A program made the translations under genes and the position numbers. DNA of 64,000 nt, taken from NCBI RefSeq assembly GCF_037976325.1, contig NZ_CP150265.1, positions 3,219,501-3,283,500 of the forward strand, written 5' to 3'. This document shows positions 37,879-46,108 of this stretch, piece by piece. The notes beneath the pieces were generated by a model. That model was not told where the DNA came from. It did not search any database and saw nothing but the letters and a program-made list of their open reading frames with translations. The stretch's first letter is position 1. The number at the start of each line of letters is the position of its first letter. Origin of the DNA: Paenibacillus sp. FSL K6-3182 (GTDB lineage: Bacteria; Bacillota; Bacilli; Paenibacillales; Paenibacillaceae).

Positions 37879-38181
37879 ATGGCAAACGCATTAGTAAGTA
37901 TTCAAATATTACCGACAACGCCAGGCGGCGAAAGTGTTATTCCTTACGTGGATCGTGCAATTGAAATCATTAAAGCGGCAGGTGTTCCTTATCGTGTAGC
38001 ACCGCTTGAAACGACGATGGAGGGTGAGCTGAGCCATCTGCTCAGCGTCGTGCAGTCGATGAGCGAGGCGATGGCGGAGATGGGCTGCCCGTCCGTTATT
38101 TCACAAATTAAAATTTACTACAATCCGGCAAACGGCGCTTCCATGGGCAGGCTGCTGGAGAAATATCCAGATGGGCAATAA
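37879..38181 (+). CDS. Thiamine-binding / MTH1187-YkoF family protein
   Basis: A 100-aa protein of the thiamine-binding (DUF77, MTH1187/YqgV) family: ALVSIQILPTTPG at the start, VPYRVAPLETTMEGEL in the middle, VISQIKIYYNPA at the end. Such proteins bind thiamine or hydroxymethylpyrimidine in the cytoplasm. AGAAGGAAA precedes the ATG. It overlaps thiX by 11 bp, so it is a true member of the operon. Confidence 0.88.
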   Translation: MANALVSIQILPTTPGGESVIPYVDRAIEIIKAAGVPYRVAPLETTMEGELSHLLSVVQSMSEAMAEMGCPSVISQIKIYYNPANGASMGRLLEKYPDGQ

Positions 38182-38944
38182 GAAATCGATTTGGCCGAAA
38201 ATTTGGAAGCCGGCAGCACTGCTGATCGTGCTGCTCGTCTGCTGGCAGGCAGCTGCATGGCTTGGATTATTTCAACAATGGGAGTTTCCATCACCAATTT
38301 CAATTGTACAAGAGGCCATCCAAATTTGGCCAAGGTTAATGATGCATACGGGAGCAACGGTGAAAATCATGCTGCTCGGCTTTGTGGGAGGATCGGCGGT
38401 GGGCTTCGTGCTCGCCGCTTTGCTGCATTTAATTCCTGGGGTTCGATCGGCAGTATACCCCTTGCTCGTGCTGTCGCAAAACGTTCCCATCATTGCGATC
38501 GCTCCAATTTTGACGATGCTGCTAGGTTATGGAATGCTGCCAAAGGTGCTGCTTGTGATCATGGTGTGTTTCTTCCCGATCACAGTTGCCATGCTGAGCG
38601 GCCTCATGAACACCGATGCGCAGCTTCGTAATTATTTGCAAATGATCGGCATTCGCAAATGGCAGTTGTTCTGGAGATTGGAGCTTCCTCATGCGATTGT
38701 TCATTTGTTTTCCGGCTTGAAAATTGCGGCCTCTTACAGCGTACTCAGTGCAGTTGTGGCCGAATGGATAGGCACGAACAAAGGACTTGGCGCATTTATG
38801 ATCATCTCGTTCAAAGGCTTTATGCCTGATCGAGTGTTTGCAGCAGTTATCATTATTGTTGCGATCAGCTTGACGTTATTTGGGCTAATAACCTTAGCGG
38901 AGCGTCTTGTCATACGTTGGCGCCCTGAGAAAGAGGTGAGCTGA
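38171..38944 (+). CDS. thiX: Thiamine-precursor ABC transporter permease
   Basis: A 257-aa BPD-type permease with about six helices and the EAA-like loop at IGIRKWQLFWRLELPHAIVHLF. It pairs with ThiY and ThiZ. The start overlaps the previous gene and the stop is 2 bp before the ATPase gene. Confidence 0.92.
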   Translation: MGNKKSIWPKIWKPAALLIVLLVCWQAAAWLGLFQQWEFPSPISIVQEAIQIWPRLMMHTGATVKIMLLGFVGGSAVGFVLAALLHLIPGVRSAVYPLLVLSQNVPIIAIAPILTMLLGYGMLPKVLLVIMVCFFPITVAMLSGLMNTDAQLRNYLQMIGIRKWQLFWRLELPHAIVHLFSGLKIAASYSVLSAVVAEWIGTNKGLGAFMIISFKGFMPDRVFAAVIIIVAISLTLFGLITLAERLVIRWRPEKEVS

Positions 38945-38946
38945 CA

Positions 38947-39744
38947 GTGGTCAATCGTGCTGAGCATCATTCAGTGACGCTTCAAACGCAAAATATTCGA
39001 ATGAAGTTTGGCAAAGGACAGATGAGCAAAGAAGTGCTTGGCGGGTTATCCATTTCAATAGCAGATGGGGAGTTCGTATCGATTGTAGGGCCGTCCGGCA
39101 GCGGAAAAACAACCTTGTTTCAAATTATCGGCGGTTTGGAACGTCCTACGGAAGGCGAAATTTGGATCGATGGCAAGCAAACGACGGGCGAACGCGGACA
39201 TATTTCCTATATGCCGCAGCAATCGTCGCTGCTTCCATGGCAAACCGTTGCAGGCAATATAGAGTTGTCTCTTACGATCTCTGGCGTTGATAAAAAACTC
39301 GCGAAGGCGAGGACAAAGGAATGGCTCGAGCGAATCGGGCTGCAGGAATATGCGGATTCTTATCCGCATGTGCTCTCTGGAGGAATGCAGCAGCGGGTTT
39401 CTTTCCTCCGGGCACTGCTTGCTCCGCAGAATCTCATGCTGCTGGATGAACCGTTCGGCGCACTGGACGCCTTGACGCGGCAGCAAATGCAGCAGTGGCT
39501 TATGTCGATCTGGGAGCTGAACCGAAGATCGGTGCTGCTCGTTACCCATAGTATTGAAGAGGCTTTGTTTCTATCGGATCGGATTATTGTGCTGTCACCA
39601 TCGCCGGCAGTGGTGCTGGAGGAATTTCAAGTCCCATTCGAGCGTCCGCGTCATGAGTCTTTATGGACAGACCCACGGTTTTATGCGATGAAGCAGCGCA
39701 TTTATGATCTGCTTAAGACGGGTGCGAAGGAAGGAAACGTATAG
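38947..39744 (+). CDS. thiZ: Thiamine-precursor ABC transporter ATPase
   Basis: A 265-aa nitrate/taurine-type ABC ATPase. Walker A is GPSGSGKTTL, the Q-loop is near MPQQSSLLPW, the signature is LSGGMQQR, Walker B is LMLLDEPFGALD and the H-loop is LLVTHSIEEAL. It starts at GTG 38947 with GAGGTGAG in the end of thiX. Confidence 0.94.
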   Translation: MVNRAEHHSVTLQTQNIRMKFGKGQMSKEVLGGLSISIADGEFVSIVGPSGSGKTTLFQIIGGLERPTEGEIWIDGKQTTGERGHISYMPQQSSLLPWQTVAGNIELSLTISGVDKKLAKARTKEWLERIGLQEYADSYPHVLSGGMQQRVSFLRALLAPQNLMLLDEPFGALDALTRQQMQQWLMSIWELNRRSVLLVTHSIEEALFLSDRIIVLSPSPAVVLEEFQVPFERPRHESLWTDPRFYAMKQRIYDLLKTGAKEGNV

Positions 39745-40611
39745 ATGGCGATACAAACAAGCAATGGTCCGCGCGAAGGGCAATTGTACTCGGAATCTCC
39801 TCAGCAGGAAGGCACATGCATAGACGCGCATATTCATATTGATTTGTATGAAGCAGAGCAGCGTGATGAGCTTCTAGAGCGTGCGTTCGCAGAAGGTGTA
39901 GCAGCTGTGATTGCCGTATCTATGCATTTGGAATCGTCTATTGTGAACCGTGACATTGCCCTGCGTTACGCAGGACGTGTGCACCCTGCTTATGGTTTCC
40001 ACCCAGAGCAGCCCATACCTGCCGATAAGGAGCTTGATGAGCTATTCGATTGGATTCGTTTGCGTCATGAAGCAGGGGAACGGTTTGCAATTGGCGAAGT
40101 AGGGCTGCCGTATTATACGCGAACAGAAGCGCAGCAAGCTGGGGGAAATATCGTTTTTGATGAGAATCCATACCTGCAGCTGTTGGATCGGTTTGCTGCG
40201 CTGGCTGCCGAACTTGATCGTCCAATTGTATTGCATGCAGTATATGAGGACGCCGGCAAAGCTTGCGACATTTTGGAGCGGCATGGCGTTCGCAGAGCGC
40301 ATTTTCATTGGTTCAAGGGCGATGCTGAGGTTATCCGCCGAATGGCGGCAAGCGGCTACATGGTGTCGGTAACGCCAGACGTCGCTTACGAGGCAGAAAT
40401 ACAGCAGCTTGTAAGAGAGTATCCCACTCAGCTGCTGATGGTGGAGACGGATGGGCCATGGCCGTTTGAGGGAATCTATGCGGGTCAGCAGACTCGGCCT
40501 GCAATGGCTGCAGATGCAGCAAAGCATATTGCGAATATAAAGCAGCTGCCAGCTGTGCAGGTTGCGGAAATAATGCTAGCCAATACTCGCCGCTTTTATG
40601 GACTCCTATAG
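39745..40611 (+). CDS. TatD-type metal-dependent hydrolase in the thiamine operon
   Basis: A 288-aa TatD-superfamily hydrolase with metal motifs DAHIHID, IGEVGLPYY, VLHAVYE, HFHWFKG and VETDGPWPF. Other TatD members are DNases, but this subgroup is found in amidohydrolase settings too. Its ATG directly follows the thiZ stop with no gap. No TenA or YlmB (the usual enzymes that process the imported precursor) is present here, so it may deformylate or deaminate the imported pyrimidine; this is inference. A GAAGGAAA site lies in thiZ. Confidence 0.85.
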   Translation: MAIQTSNGPREGQLYSESPQQEGTCIDAHIHIDLYEAEQRDELLERAFAEGVAAVIAVSMHLESSIVNRDIALRYAGRVHPAYGFHPEQPIPADKELDELFDWIRLRHEAGERFAIGEVGLPYYTRTEAQQAGGNIVFDENPYLQLLDRFAALAAELDRPIVLHAVYEDAGKACDILERHGVRRAHFHWFKGDAEVIRRMAASGYMVSVTPDVAYEAEIQQLVREYPTQLLMVETDGPWPFEGIYAGQQTRPAMAADAAKHIANIKQLPAVQVAEIMLANTRRFYGLL

Positions 40612-40628
40612 TATTCCATTCATACAGA

Positions 40629-40674
40629 AAAGGCCGCTCCATCAGAATGAATAATCTGAGGATGCGGCCCTTTT
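40629..40674 (+). terminator. Terminator of the thiamine operon
   Basis: Stem AAGGCCGC/GCGGCCCTT (40630-40637, 40664-40672) with an inner CAGA/TCTG pairing, followed by TTTT. Confidence 0.75.
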
Positions 40675-40818
40675 ATATTTAAAATACAAAAAAACATAGT
40701 GGTAGAGTCGACCTTTCATACCACTTTGTCCATTGCCACTTGCGCTTTCACAGCATACAAAGATAAGGACAGGGTAATAGATGGCAAGCCAAAGTGGACA
40801 GCAGAAAGGAGACAGACG

Positions 40819-41610
40819 ATGGCACAGCTGACGAAACAACAATTTATTGAACAATTAGCTCCGACGGTTATAAGAATAAAGCGAGAAGGATCAACGATGT
40901 TTCCATCCGTACGTTTAGCGCAAAATGTACTTGAAACCGGCGGTGTTATTCACCCGTGGTACAACTTAGGCGGTATCAAGGTGGGCAGCGGACAGACGAA
41001 TGCATATTGGCACGGAGAAGCGGTCGTTAAAGGAACATGGGAGGTCGTCGATGGCCGAAGCGAGAATACGCGCGCTGCTTTCCGAGCCTATGAGAGCGTC
41101 TATCATTTTTATAAGGATTTGGATTTGCTGCTGGCTACTTCGCGCTATGAGCGTGTTCGCAAGGCAGTGACGCCAGAACAGCAAGCTGACATGCTGTACG
41201 CATGCGGCTATGCGACAGATCCGGCTTATCCAGCCAAATTAAAAGCCATTATTTTGCAGTATGGGTTGAAAAAATATGATGCTTTAGGAAGCACACCGCT
41301 GCCTAAGCCAGAGAAGCTGAAGGATGCAGAGCTTGTTGTCGTTTTGTACAAGGGGGAGGTTATTTCAGAGGGTTACTTGCTCAAGGGTACAACTTGGGTA
41401 CCGGCAAGGCTGCTTGGTGAAGCGCTCGGAGCGAAGATTGATTGGACGGGGAAAAAGGTTACCGTAAACGGCAAAGAGCTCGACTCGATTTTGTCCGAAG
41501 CAACAGGTTATGTACAAATACGGGATCTGTCCGCAGAGCTTGGGTTAACCGCTAGTTGGGAACCGGCTGCGCGAGTCATATTGCTGTCGCAGGTGAAGGC
41601 AGGCAGTTAG
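40819..41610 (+). CDS. Glucosaminidase with copper amine oxidase-like N domain
   Basis: A 264-aa protein. Residues ~5-155 match a mannosyl-glycoprotein endo-beta-N-acetylglucosaminidase (FlgJ/LytG-like): RLAQNVLETGG with the catalytic Glu, NLGGIKVG, FRAYESVYHFYKDL and YATDPAYPAKL. Residues ~175-264 match the copper amine oxidase N-terminal domain common in Paenibacillus (VPARLLGEALGAKIDW). No signal peptide is seen from ATG 40819 (AAAGGAG site), and the longer frame from 40699 adds none that is clear. It may be released by mother-cell lysis or another route. Confidence 0.85.
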   Translation: MAQLTKQQFIEQLAPTVIRIKREGSTMFPSVRLAQNVLETGGVIHPWYNLGGIKVGSGQTNAYWHGEAVVKGTWEVVDGRSENTRAAFRAYESVYHFYKDLDLLLATSRYERVRKAVTPEQQADMLYACGYATDPAYPAKLKAIILQYGLKKYDALGSTPLPKPEKLKDAELVVVLYKGEVISEGYLLKGTTWVPARLLGEALGAKIDWTGKKVTVNGKELDSILSEATGYVQIRDLSAELGLTASWEPAARVILLSQVKAGS

Positions 41611-41652
41611 TTAAGCGATTTAAGCTTCTGCCATCCTCTACAAAATAAGCAA

Positions 41653-41685
41653 GAAGCCAGCGGATCATCCGTTGGCTTCTCTTTT
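41653..41685 (+). terminator. Terminator after the glucosaminidase gene
   Basis: An 11-12 bp stem GAAGCCAGCGG with CCGTTGGCTTC around a short loop, followed by TCTTTTT. Confidence 0.8.
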
Positions 41686-41724
41686 TGTGATGCAGTTTAG
41701 AAATCATGCTATGGAATGAGCAGT

Positions 41725-41886
41725 TTATTTGCCTTTCTTGGATGCAGCCCAAAATGCGAGTACGACAAGGGGGATAAAAATGTACCACGGAATGGTAATT
41801 GTACCGCCAACAATAACAGCGAGCACCATCACGATCAAGACACCGAGAATAATGTAAAGACAGCCTCTGCCGAACGTTTCCATCAT
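41725..41886 (-). CDS. Small membrane protein, two helices
   Basis: A 53-aa hydrophobic protein (MMETFGRGCLYIILGVL at the start, FWAASKKGK at the end) with two transmembrane segments. AGGAGG lies 6 bp before the ATG at 41886; the frame is open to 41922 without a site. Function unknown. Confidence 0.6.
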   Translation of the reverse strand: MMETFGRGCLYIILGVLIVMVLAVIVGGTITIPWYIFIPLVVLAFWAASKKGK

Positions 41887-42044
41887 TAATCGCCTCCTAA
41901 AGCTTAGGTTTTGCCAGGGCAAAACCTCCTTCGCAAGCAGTCACTTCTTGAGAGTATATTCGGTAATAACGTTTTTATGGGTGACATGGTTCCAAAAATT
42001 GAAGGGACAAAGAGGCTGCTGTATGAAATCAAACGGCCCAAAAC

Positions 42045-42076
42045 AAACAAAAAAATGACCCGCATCGCTGCGGGCC
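42045..42076 (-). terminator. Terminator of the DUF418 gene (minus strand)
   Basis: CCCGCA-TCGC-TGCGGG (42059-42074); on the minus strand it is followed by TCATTTTTTTG. Confidence 0.65.
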
Positions 42077-42147
42077 GGTGTCCTAGATCTATATATCAAC
42101 AGTGGGGTTGATGTCTCTTAGTATAAAAAATGAACCTTAACGCAGCA

Positions 42148-43203
42148 TTAAAAATGTTTGTCGGTTTGTTTACAATAGCGTTCGTTATGAATGGCCGGAA
42201 TCGTCCAATAGGTTGCCATTCTCCAGATCCATTCCATCGGTCCCATTTTGAAAAAGGAAAGCCAGACCATACTGAATATCATTTGGATAATATAAATGCC
42301 GATGCAAAGCAGTGTCGTTTGAATAGCGCTAAGCATGCCATTTAAATTAAAAAATGCTGCCGCCATAAGCACGATAATCGTTTGCCCTAAATAGTTGGTT
42401 AATGCCATTTGGCCATAGGCTCTTAAAGGTTTGAGCAGCGTACGAATAAATGGATGTTGAACAGCCCGAACGAGAGTCGTGACATAAAATAAAGCGACAA
42501 GAAGACCTATAAATGCGGCTGCCCCTTGATATATTTGCATGGCTATCATTTCAGATGAAGAGCTGCCTTCCTCAATCACCATAAAATTTTGCTCGGGTAG
42601 TATACGGTACTGGATAAAGGTACCAACAGCGGCCATTGCAAAAGAGATCCAATGCAGCTTACGAATCGTAGATTTTGACTCTGCAAGACGTTGAAACACC
42701 TTATATTGTCCAGTTGCAAGCCCAAGCAGAAATAAAGGTAGAATAAGCAATAGTTTGCCTCCTAGAAAGGCGGCAGGAAGTATAAGCACCAAAGCGATAA
42801 TCAAATTGATTTTTGGTTTAAGCTTGTAGAAAGGAAGAAGGATAAAGCCGGCAATTGCGTAAAGAAACAAGGCCTCTCCAGGATGGAATTTCTGATGAAC
42901 AAATCCTATGGCTAGCAAAAAAATAAGCCGGCGAATAAATAAAAGGTAGCCGTTATTGCCTTTCTCGATCGCTCTAGATAGAAATAAATAAAAGCCTACG
43001 CCAAATAAAAAGGTGAATATGACATAGAAACGCGACTCTACCGTCAAATCTAGGATACGAGACATATACCAATTAGCAGTCCCCGCTTCAGCTGGCGCTA
43101 CGTTAAGAAGGGGCAAAATATTGACAAGTAGAATGCCAATTAAAGCAAAACCTCGCAAATAATCAAGCGTTTCAATTCGTTTGTTTTCAGAAATAGGGTT
43201 CAA
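42148..43203 (-). CDS. DUF418 family membrane protein (YeiB-like)
   Basis: A 351-aa integral membrane protein with about nine or ten helices. It begins with a family-typical RIETLDYLRGFALIGILLVN and has FTFLFGVGFYLFLSRA and the C-terminal DUF418 region with RAYGQMALTNYLGQT. Function is unknown; acyl- or sugar-transfer roles are guessed for relatives. It is transcribed alone on the minus strand. Confidence 0.85.
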   Translation of the reverse strand: MNPISENKRIETLDYLRGFALIGILLVNILPLLNVAPAEAGTANWYMSRILDLTVESRFYVIFTFLFGVGFYLFLSRAIEKGNNGYLLFIRRLIFLLAIGFVHQKFHPGEALFLYAIAGFILLPFYKLKPKINLIIALVLILPAAFLGGKLLLILPLFLLGLATGQYKVFQRLAESKSTIRKLHWISFAMAAVGTFIQYRILPEQNFMVIEEGSSSSEMIAMQIYQGAAAFIGLLVALFYVTTLVRAVQHPFIRTLLKPLRAYGQMALTNYLGQTIIVLMAAAFFNLNGMLSAIQTTLLCIGIYIIQMIFSMVWLSFFKMGPMEWIWRMATYWTIPAIHNERYCKQTDKHF

Positions 43204-43256
43204 GCAGCATACACTCCTAATCTTTACTTTGAATATAAAATGGTTTGGACTTTATT

Positions 43257-43337
43257 TTAAAAGGAATCTTTCCCTGTGAAAATTACAACAATAATTACAG
43301 CAGCGACAGTTCTTATCGTTTTTAACCATTGATTCAT
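43257..43337 (-). CDS. 26-residue hydrophobic peptide
   Basis: A tiny gene, MNQWLKTIRTVAAVIIVVIF followed by TGKDSF, with a strong AGAGGAGGC site 7-8 bp before the ATG. A single membrane helix is predicted by eye. It lies in the 315-bp gap between two minus-strand genes, upstream of DUF418. It may be a small membrane regulator or type I toxin-like peptide; nothing more can be said. Confidence 0.45.
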   Translation of the reverse strand: MNQWLKTIRTVAAVIIVVIFTGKDSF

Positions 43338-43463
43338 AAGTGGTTGCCTCCTCTGATATTCAATAATCTATTTCCTATCATAAAGAAAAAGACGATAGGC
43401 AGCCATCGATTAGAGTGACATTAAAGGTGACAAGATTGTAAGATGCACTCTAGGTAGAAACAG

Positions 43464-43508
43464 AAATAGGACGGAGCAGATTAAGCAGCTGCTCCGTCCT
43501 ATTTTTAA
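43464..43508. terminator. Strong bidirectional terminator
   Basis: A 16-bp perfect stem (43464-43479 with 43489-43504, core GGACGGAGCAG) with a nine-base loop. It is followed by TTT in + and AT-rich sequence in -, and ends the metallo-hydrolase gene. Confidence 0.8.
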
Positions 43509-43517
43509 GTAAACTGA

Positions 43518-44369
43518 CTAATGTATCTGGTTATTGTCTGGAACAAAACGTCCATGCTCCGGAACCGCAATTTCTTTGAATTTTTTCGTTAGGAGCTTGA
43601 GATTATCAGACAAGGTTGCGCCAAACATCGGTTCTCCGTGACCGGTAATCGCCAAATTCGGATTCAGATCTTTGAGATTTCTAACGGATTGCTCGGCGGC
43701 TTTCCAATTCGTCGTAAAGTATTTAGGGGGACCGCTAATTTCCTGCTCCTGTGTGATGACCTTATATAGCGATTCCTGCTTAACAGTTGCAAATGCGTCA
43801 CCAGCAATCAAAGTGCCATCCTCAGGACGGAAAAATGAAGTATGTCCTGGTGTATGCCCCGGCGTATGAATATACTTCCAGCCTGGCATTCCCGGCACGC
43901 TGCCGTCTGTTGGAAAGGGATGTACTTTGTCGTCGAGGTGAATTCCTTTATGGGGGAAGAAAGTAGAAAGCTCAGACAAGAGACCGCCATGTACAGAGGA
44001 GTCCGCGGGCGGATAATCGGATTCTCCGGTCAAATAGGGCAGCTCCAGCTTGTGCGCGTACACGGGCACATTCCAGTGTTCAATCAATTCAATAATGGCA
44101 CCGACATGATCGAAATGGCCATGAGTAAGCAGAATCGCTTGAGGAGCGGAATCAAAGCGTTCCTCTGCTTCTTTAATAATTTTATGCGCGGATCCTGGCA
44201 TGCCTGCATCAATAAGAGCCCAGCCCGCTTCTGGTTTCTTTGGATCACCAACAAAACAAATATTGACGAATTGGATTGAGTAACAATAAACATCAGGCCG
44301 ATAAGCAAGTCCATTTCCACTAGCAGAAGTCGTTATCGGCACAAAAGAATGCTCGAATGAGCTCTCCAA
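43518..44369 (-). CDS. Metallo-beta-lactamase-fold hydrolase
   Basis: A 283-aa MBL-fold enzyme with the dinuclear metal motif HGHFDHVG near residues 85-92, HTPGHTPGHTSFF and the later GHGEPM. Cytoplasmic, no signal peptide. The substrate is unknown; glyoxalase-II-like or quorum-quenching relatives exist. AAGGAGGCG lies before the ATG. Confidence 0.88.
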   Translation of the reverse strand: MESSFEHSFVPITTSASGNGLAYRPDVYCYSIQFVNICFVGDPKKPEAGWALIDAGMPGSAHKIIKEAEERFDSAPQAILLTHGHFDHVGAIIELIEHWNVPVYAHKLELPYLTGESDYPPADSSVHGGLLSELSTFFPHKGIHLDDKVHPFPTDGSVPGMPGWKYIHTPGHTPGHTSFFRPEDGTLIAGDAFATVKQESLYKVITQEQEISGPPKYFTTNWKAAEQSVRNLKDLNPNLAITGHGEPMFGATLSDNLKLLTKKFKEIAVPEHGRFVPDNNQIH

Positions 44370-44519
44370 CGTAAAACGCCTCCTTTTTCATCATTCTCTT
44401 GTATAAACTGTCCAAATGACTATTGGTTATGCTTTTGGCTTAAGCAGATCATTATTTTTAGAATGAAATAATAGCGATTGGTACAAATTAAGGTGCATTA
44501 TTTCTAGGAGGTGATGGTC

Positions 44520-46058
44520 ATGGAGAAAACATATGATTTACCCAAATTTCCGGAGTCTTATTGGTCAGAAACTTCGAGTCGGCAATCTTCATACGCCATA
44601 CTTGAAGAAAATATAGAAGTCGATATTGCCGTCGTTGGAGGCGGGATTTCGGGTGTAACAGCTGCTTATTTATTAGCTCAGGAAGGGTTTAAAGTTGCCC
44701 TCATAGAAGCGGGTCAGCTTCTTAATGGAACAACGGCGCATACAACTGCGAAGATAACAGCGCAGCATGATCTTATTTATGATGAACTTATGCAGAAAGC
44801 TGGAGCGGAAAAGGCAGCATTATATTACAAAGCGAACAATGACGCCCTTCAATTCATTAAGGAAACAATCAAGCTGCATAAAATGGAATGCGGATATTCC
44901 GTACAGGATGCGTATGTTTATACCGATTCAGAGGCATACATAACTAAGCTTGAGAACGAGATGTCTGCTTATTCGTCGCTCGGCATTCCTGGCTCTTTCA
45001 CCGATCAAATTCCTTTGCAGATCCCAGTCAAAGCGGCTGTCATCATGCAAGATCAAGCGCAGTTTCATCCATTGCAATATTTGTATGAGCTTGTGCGGAA
45101 GTTCGTGGAAGCAGGTGGGTTTATTTATGAGAAAACGACAGCTATTGACGTAGAAACAGGCCCATTGCCGGAAGTGATTACAAGCAAAGGACACCGTATC
45201 AAATGTAAGCATGTCGTATCTTGTACTCATTTTCCATTCTTTGATGGGCATGGATTTTATTTCTCAAGAATGCATGCAGATCGTTCTTATGTACTCGGCT
45301 TTCATGTTGAGGATGACATTAAAGGCGGCATGTACATAAGCGCTGAGGACCCGAAGCGCTCCATTCGCTATGTAGAAACGTCGAAAAACACAAGGCTGCT
45401 TCTCATTGGCGGTCAAAGCCATAAAACAGGCCAAGGGATTTGTACAATTAATTATTATGAGGAGCTGAAAAGATACGCGGAGCAGCATTTTCGGGTAAAG
45501 GAAATTGCGTATCGTTGGTCGGCCCAGGATCTTGTTACTGGTGATAAAATTCCGTATATTGGCCGAATAACGGAATCTTCCACTAATGTTTTTGTTGCGA
45601 CGGGCTATCGTAAATGGGGCATGACGAATGGCACAGCCGCCGCTTTGCTTATTAGAGACTTAATTATGAAGAAGGATAATGCATATGAGGAGCTTTATGC
45701 GCCTTCACGCTCGATGTCGCTCGGAACGATCGCGAATCTTATTGTAGATAACGCTGATGTGGCGAAGCATCTTATCGCTGGCAAACTCGAAATGGCTCAT
45801 AAGCGTGCGGAGGATTTGGCACTGGATGAAGGCAGTGTCGTGCTTTTGCATGGAAAAAGAGCAGGAGCTTATAAATCAGAAGATGGAAAATTATTTCTCG
45901 TAGACACAACTTGCACACATATGGGCTGTGAAGTGGAATGGAATAATGGGGATCGCACATGGGATTGTCCTTGTCATGGCTCTAGATTTGCGATTAATGG
46001 CGATGTGATGGAGGGGCCTGCAGAAGAGCCTTTAAAAACCTTGCATCTTCGGCATTAA
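44520..46058 (+). CDS. FAD-dependent oxidoreductase with C-terminal Rieske domain
   Basis: A 512-aa fusion. The N-terminal DAO-type flavoprotein has the dinucleotide motif AVVGGGISGVTAAYLLAQEG and ends near residue 415. The C-terminal Rieske [2Fe-2S] domain has the ligands in CTHMGC and CPCHGS with spacing typical of this class. Similar proteins are seen in Bacilli (YhfW). ATG 44520 is 8 bp from AGGAGG; GTG 44511 and ATG 44514 are in frame but poorly spaced. Substrate unknown. Confidence 0.9.
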   Translation: MEKTYDLPKFPESYWSETSSRQSSYAILEENIEVDIAVVGGGISGVTAAYLLAQEGFKVALIEAGQLLNGTTAHTTAKITAQHDLIYDELMQKAGAEKAALYYKANNDALQFIKETIKLHKMECGYSVQDAYVYTDSEAYITKLENEMSAYSSLGIPGSFTDQIPLQIPVKAAVIMQDQAQFHPLQYLYELVRKFVEAGGFIYEKTTAIDVETGPLPEVITSKGHRIKCKHVVSCTHFPFFDGHGFYFSRMHADRSYVLGFHVEDDIKGGMYISAEDPKRSIRYVETSKNTRLLLIGGQSHKTGQGICTINYYEELKRYAEQHFRVKEIAYRWSAQDLVTGDKIPYIGRITESSTNVFVATGYRKWGMTNGTAAALLIRDLIMKKDNAYEELYAPSRSMSLGTIANLIVDNADVAKHLIAGKLEMAHKRAEDLALDEGSVVLLHGKRAGAYKSEDGKLFLVDTTCTHMGCEVEWNNGDRTWDCPCHGSRFAINGDVMEGPAEEPLKTLHLRH

Positions 46059-46108
46059 AAATGAACCCAGATGCGTCAAACCATTCCGAATAAGAAAGGA
46101 GTACATCT

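Noticed and set aside
41911..42111. 66-codon frame on the + strand
   Set aside because: It starts opposite the small membrane gene, ends in its neighbour's terminator, and has no ribosome-binding site.
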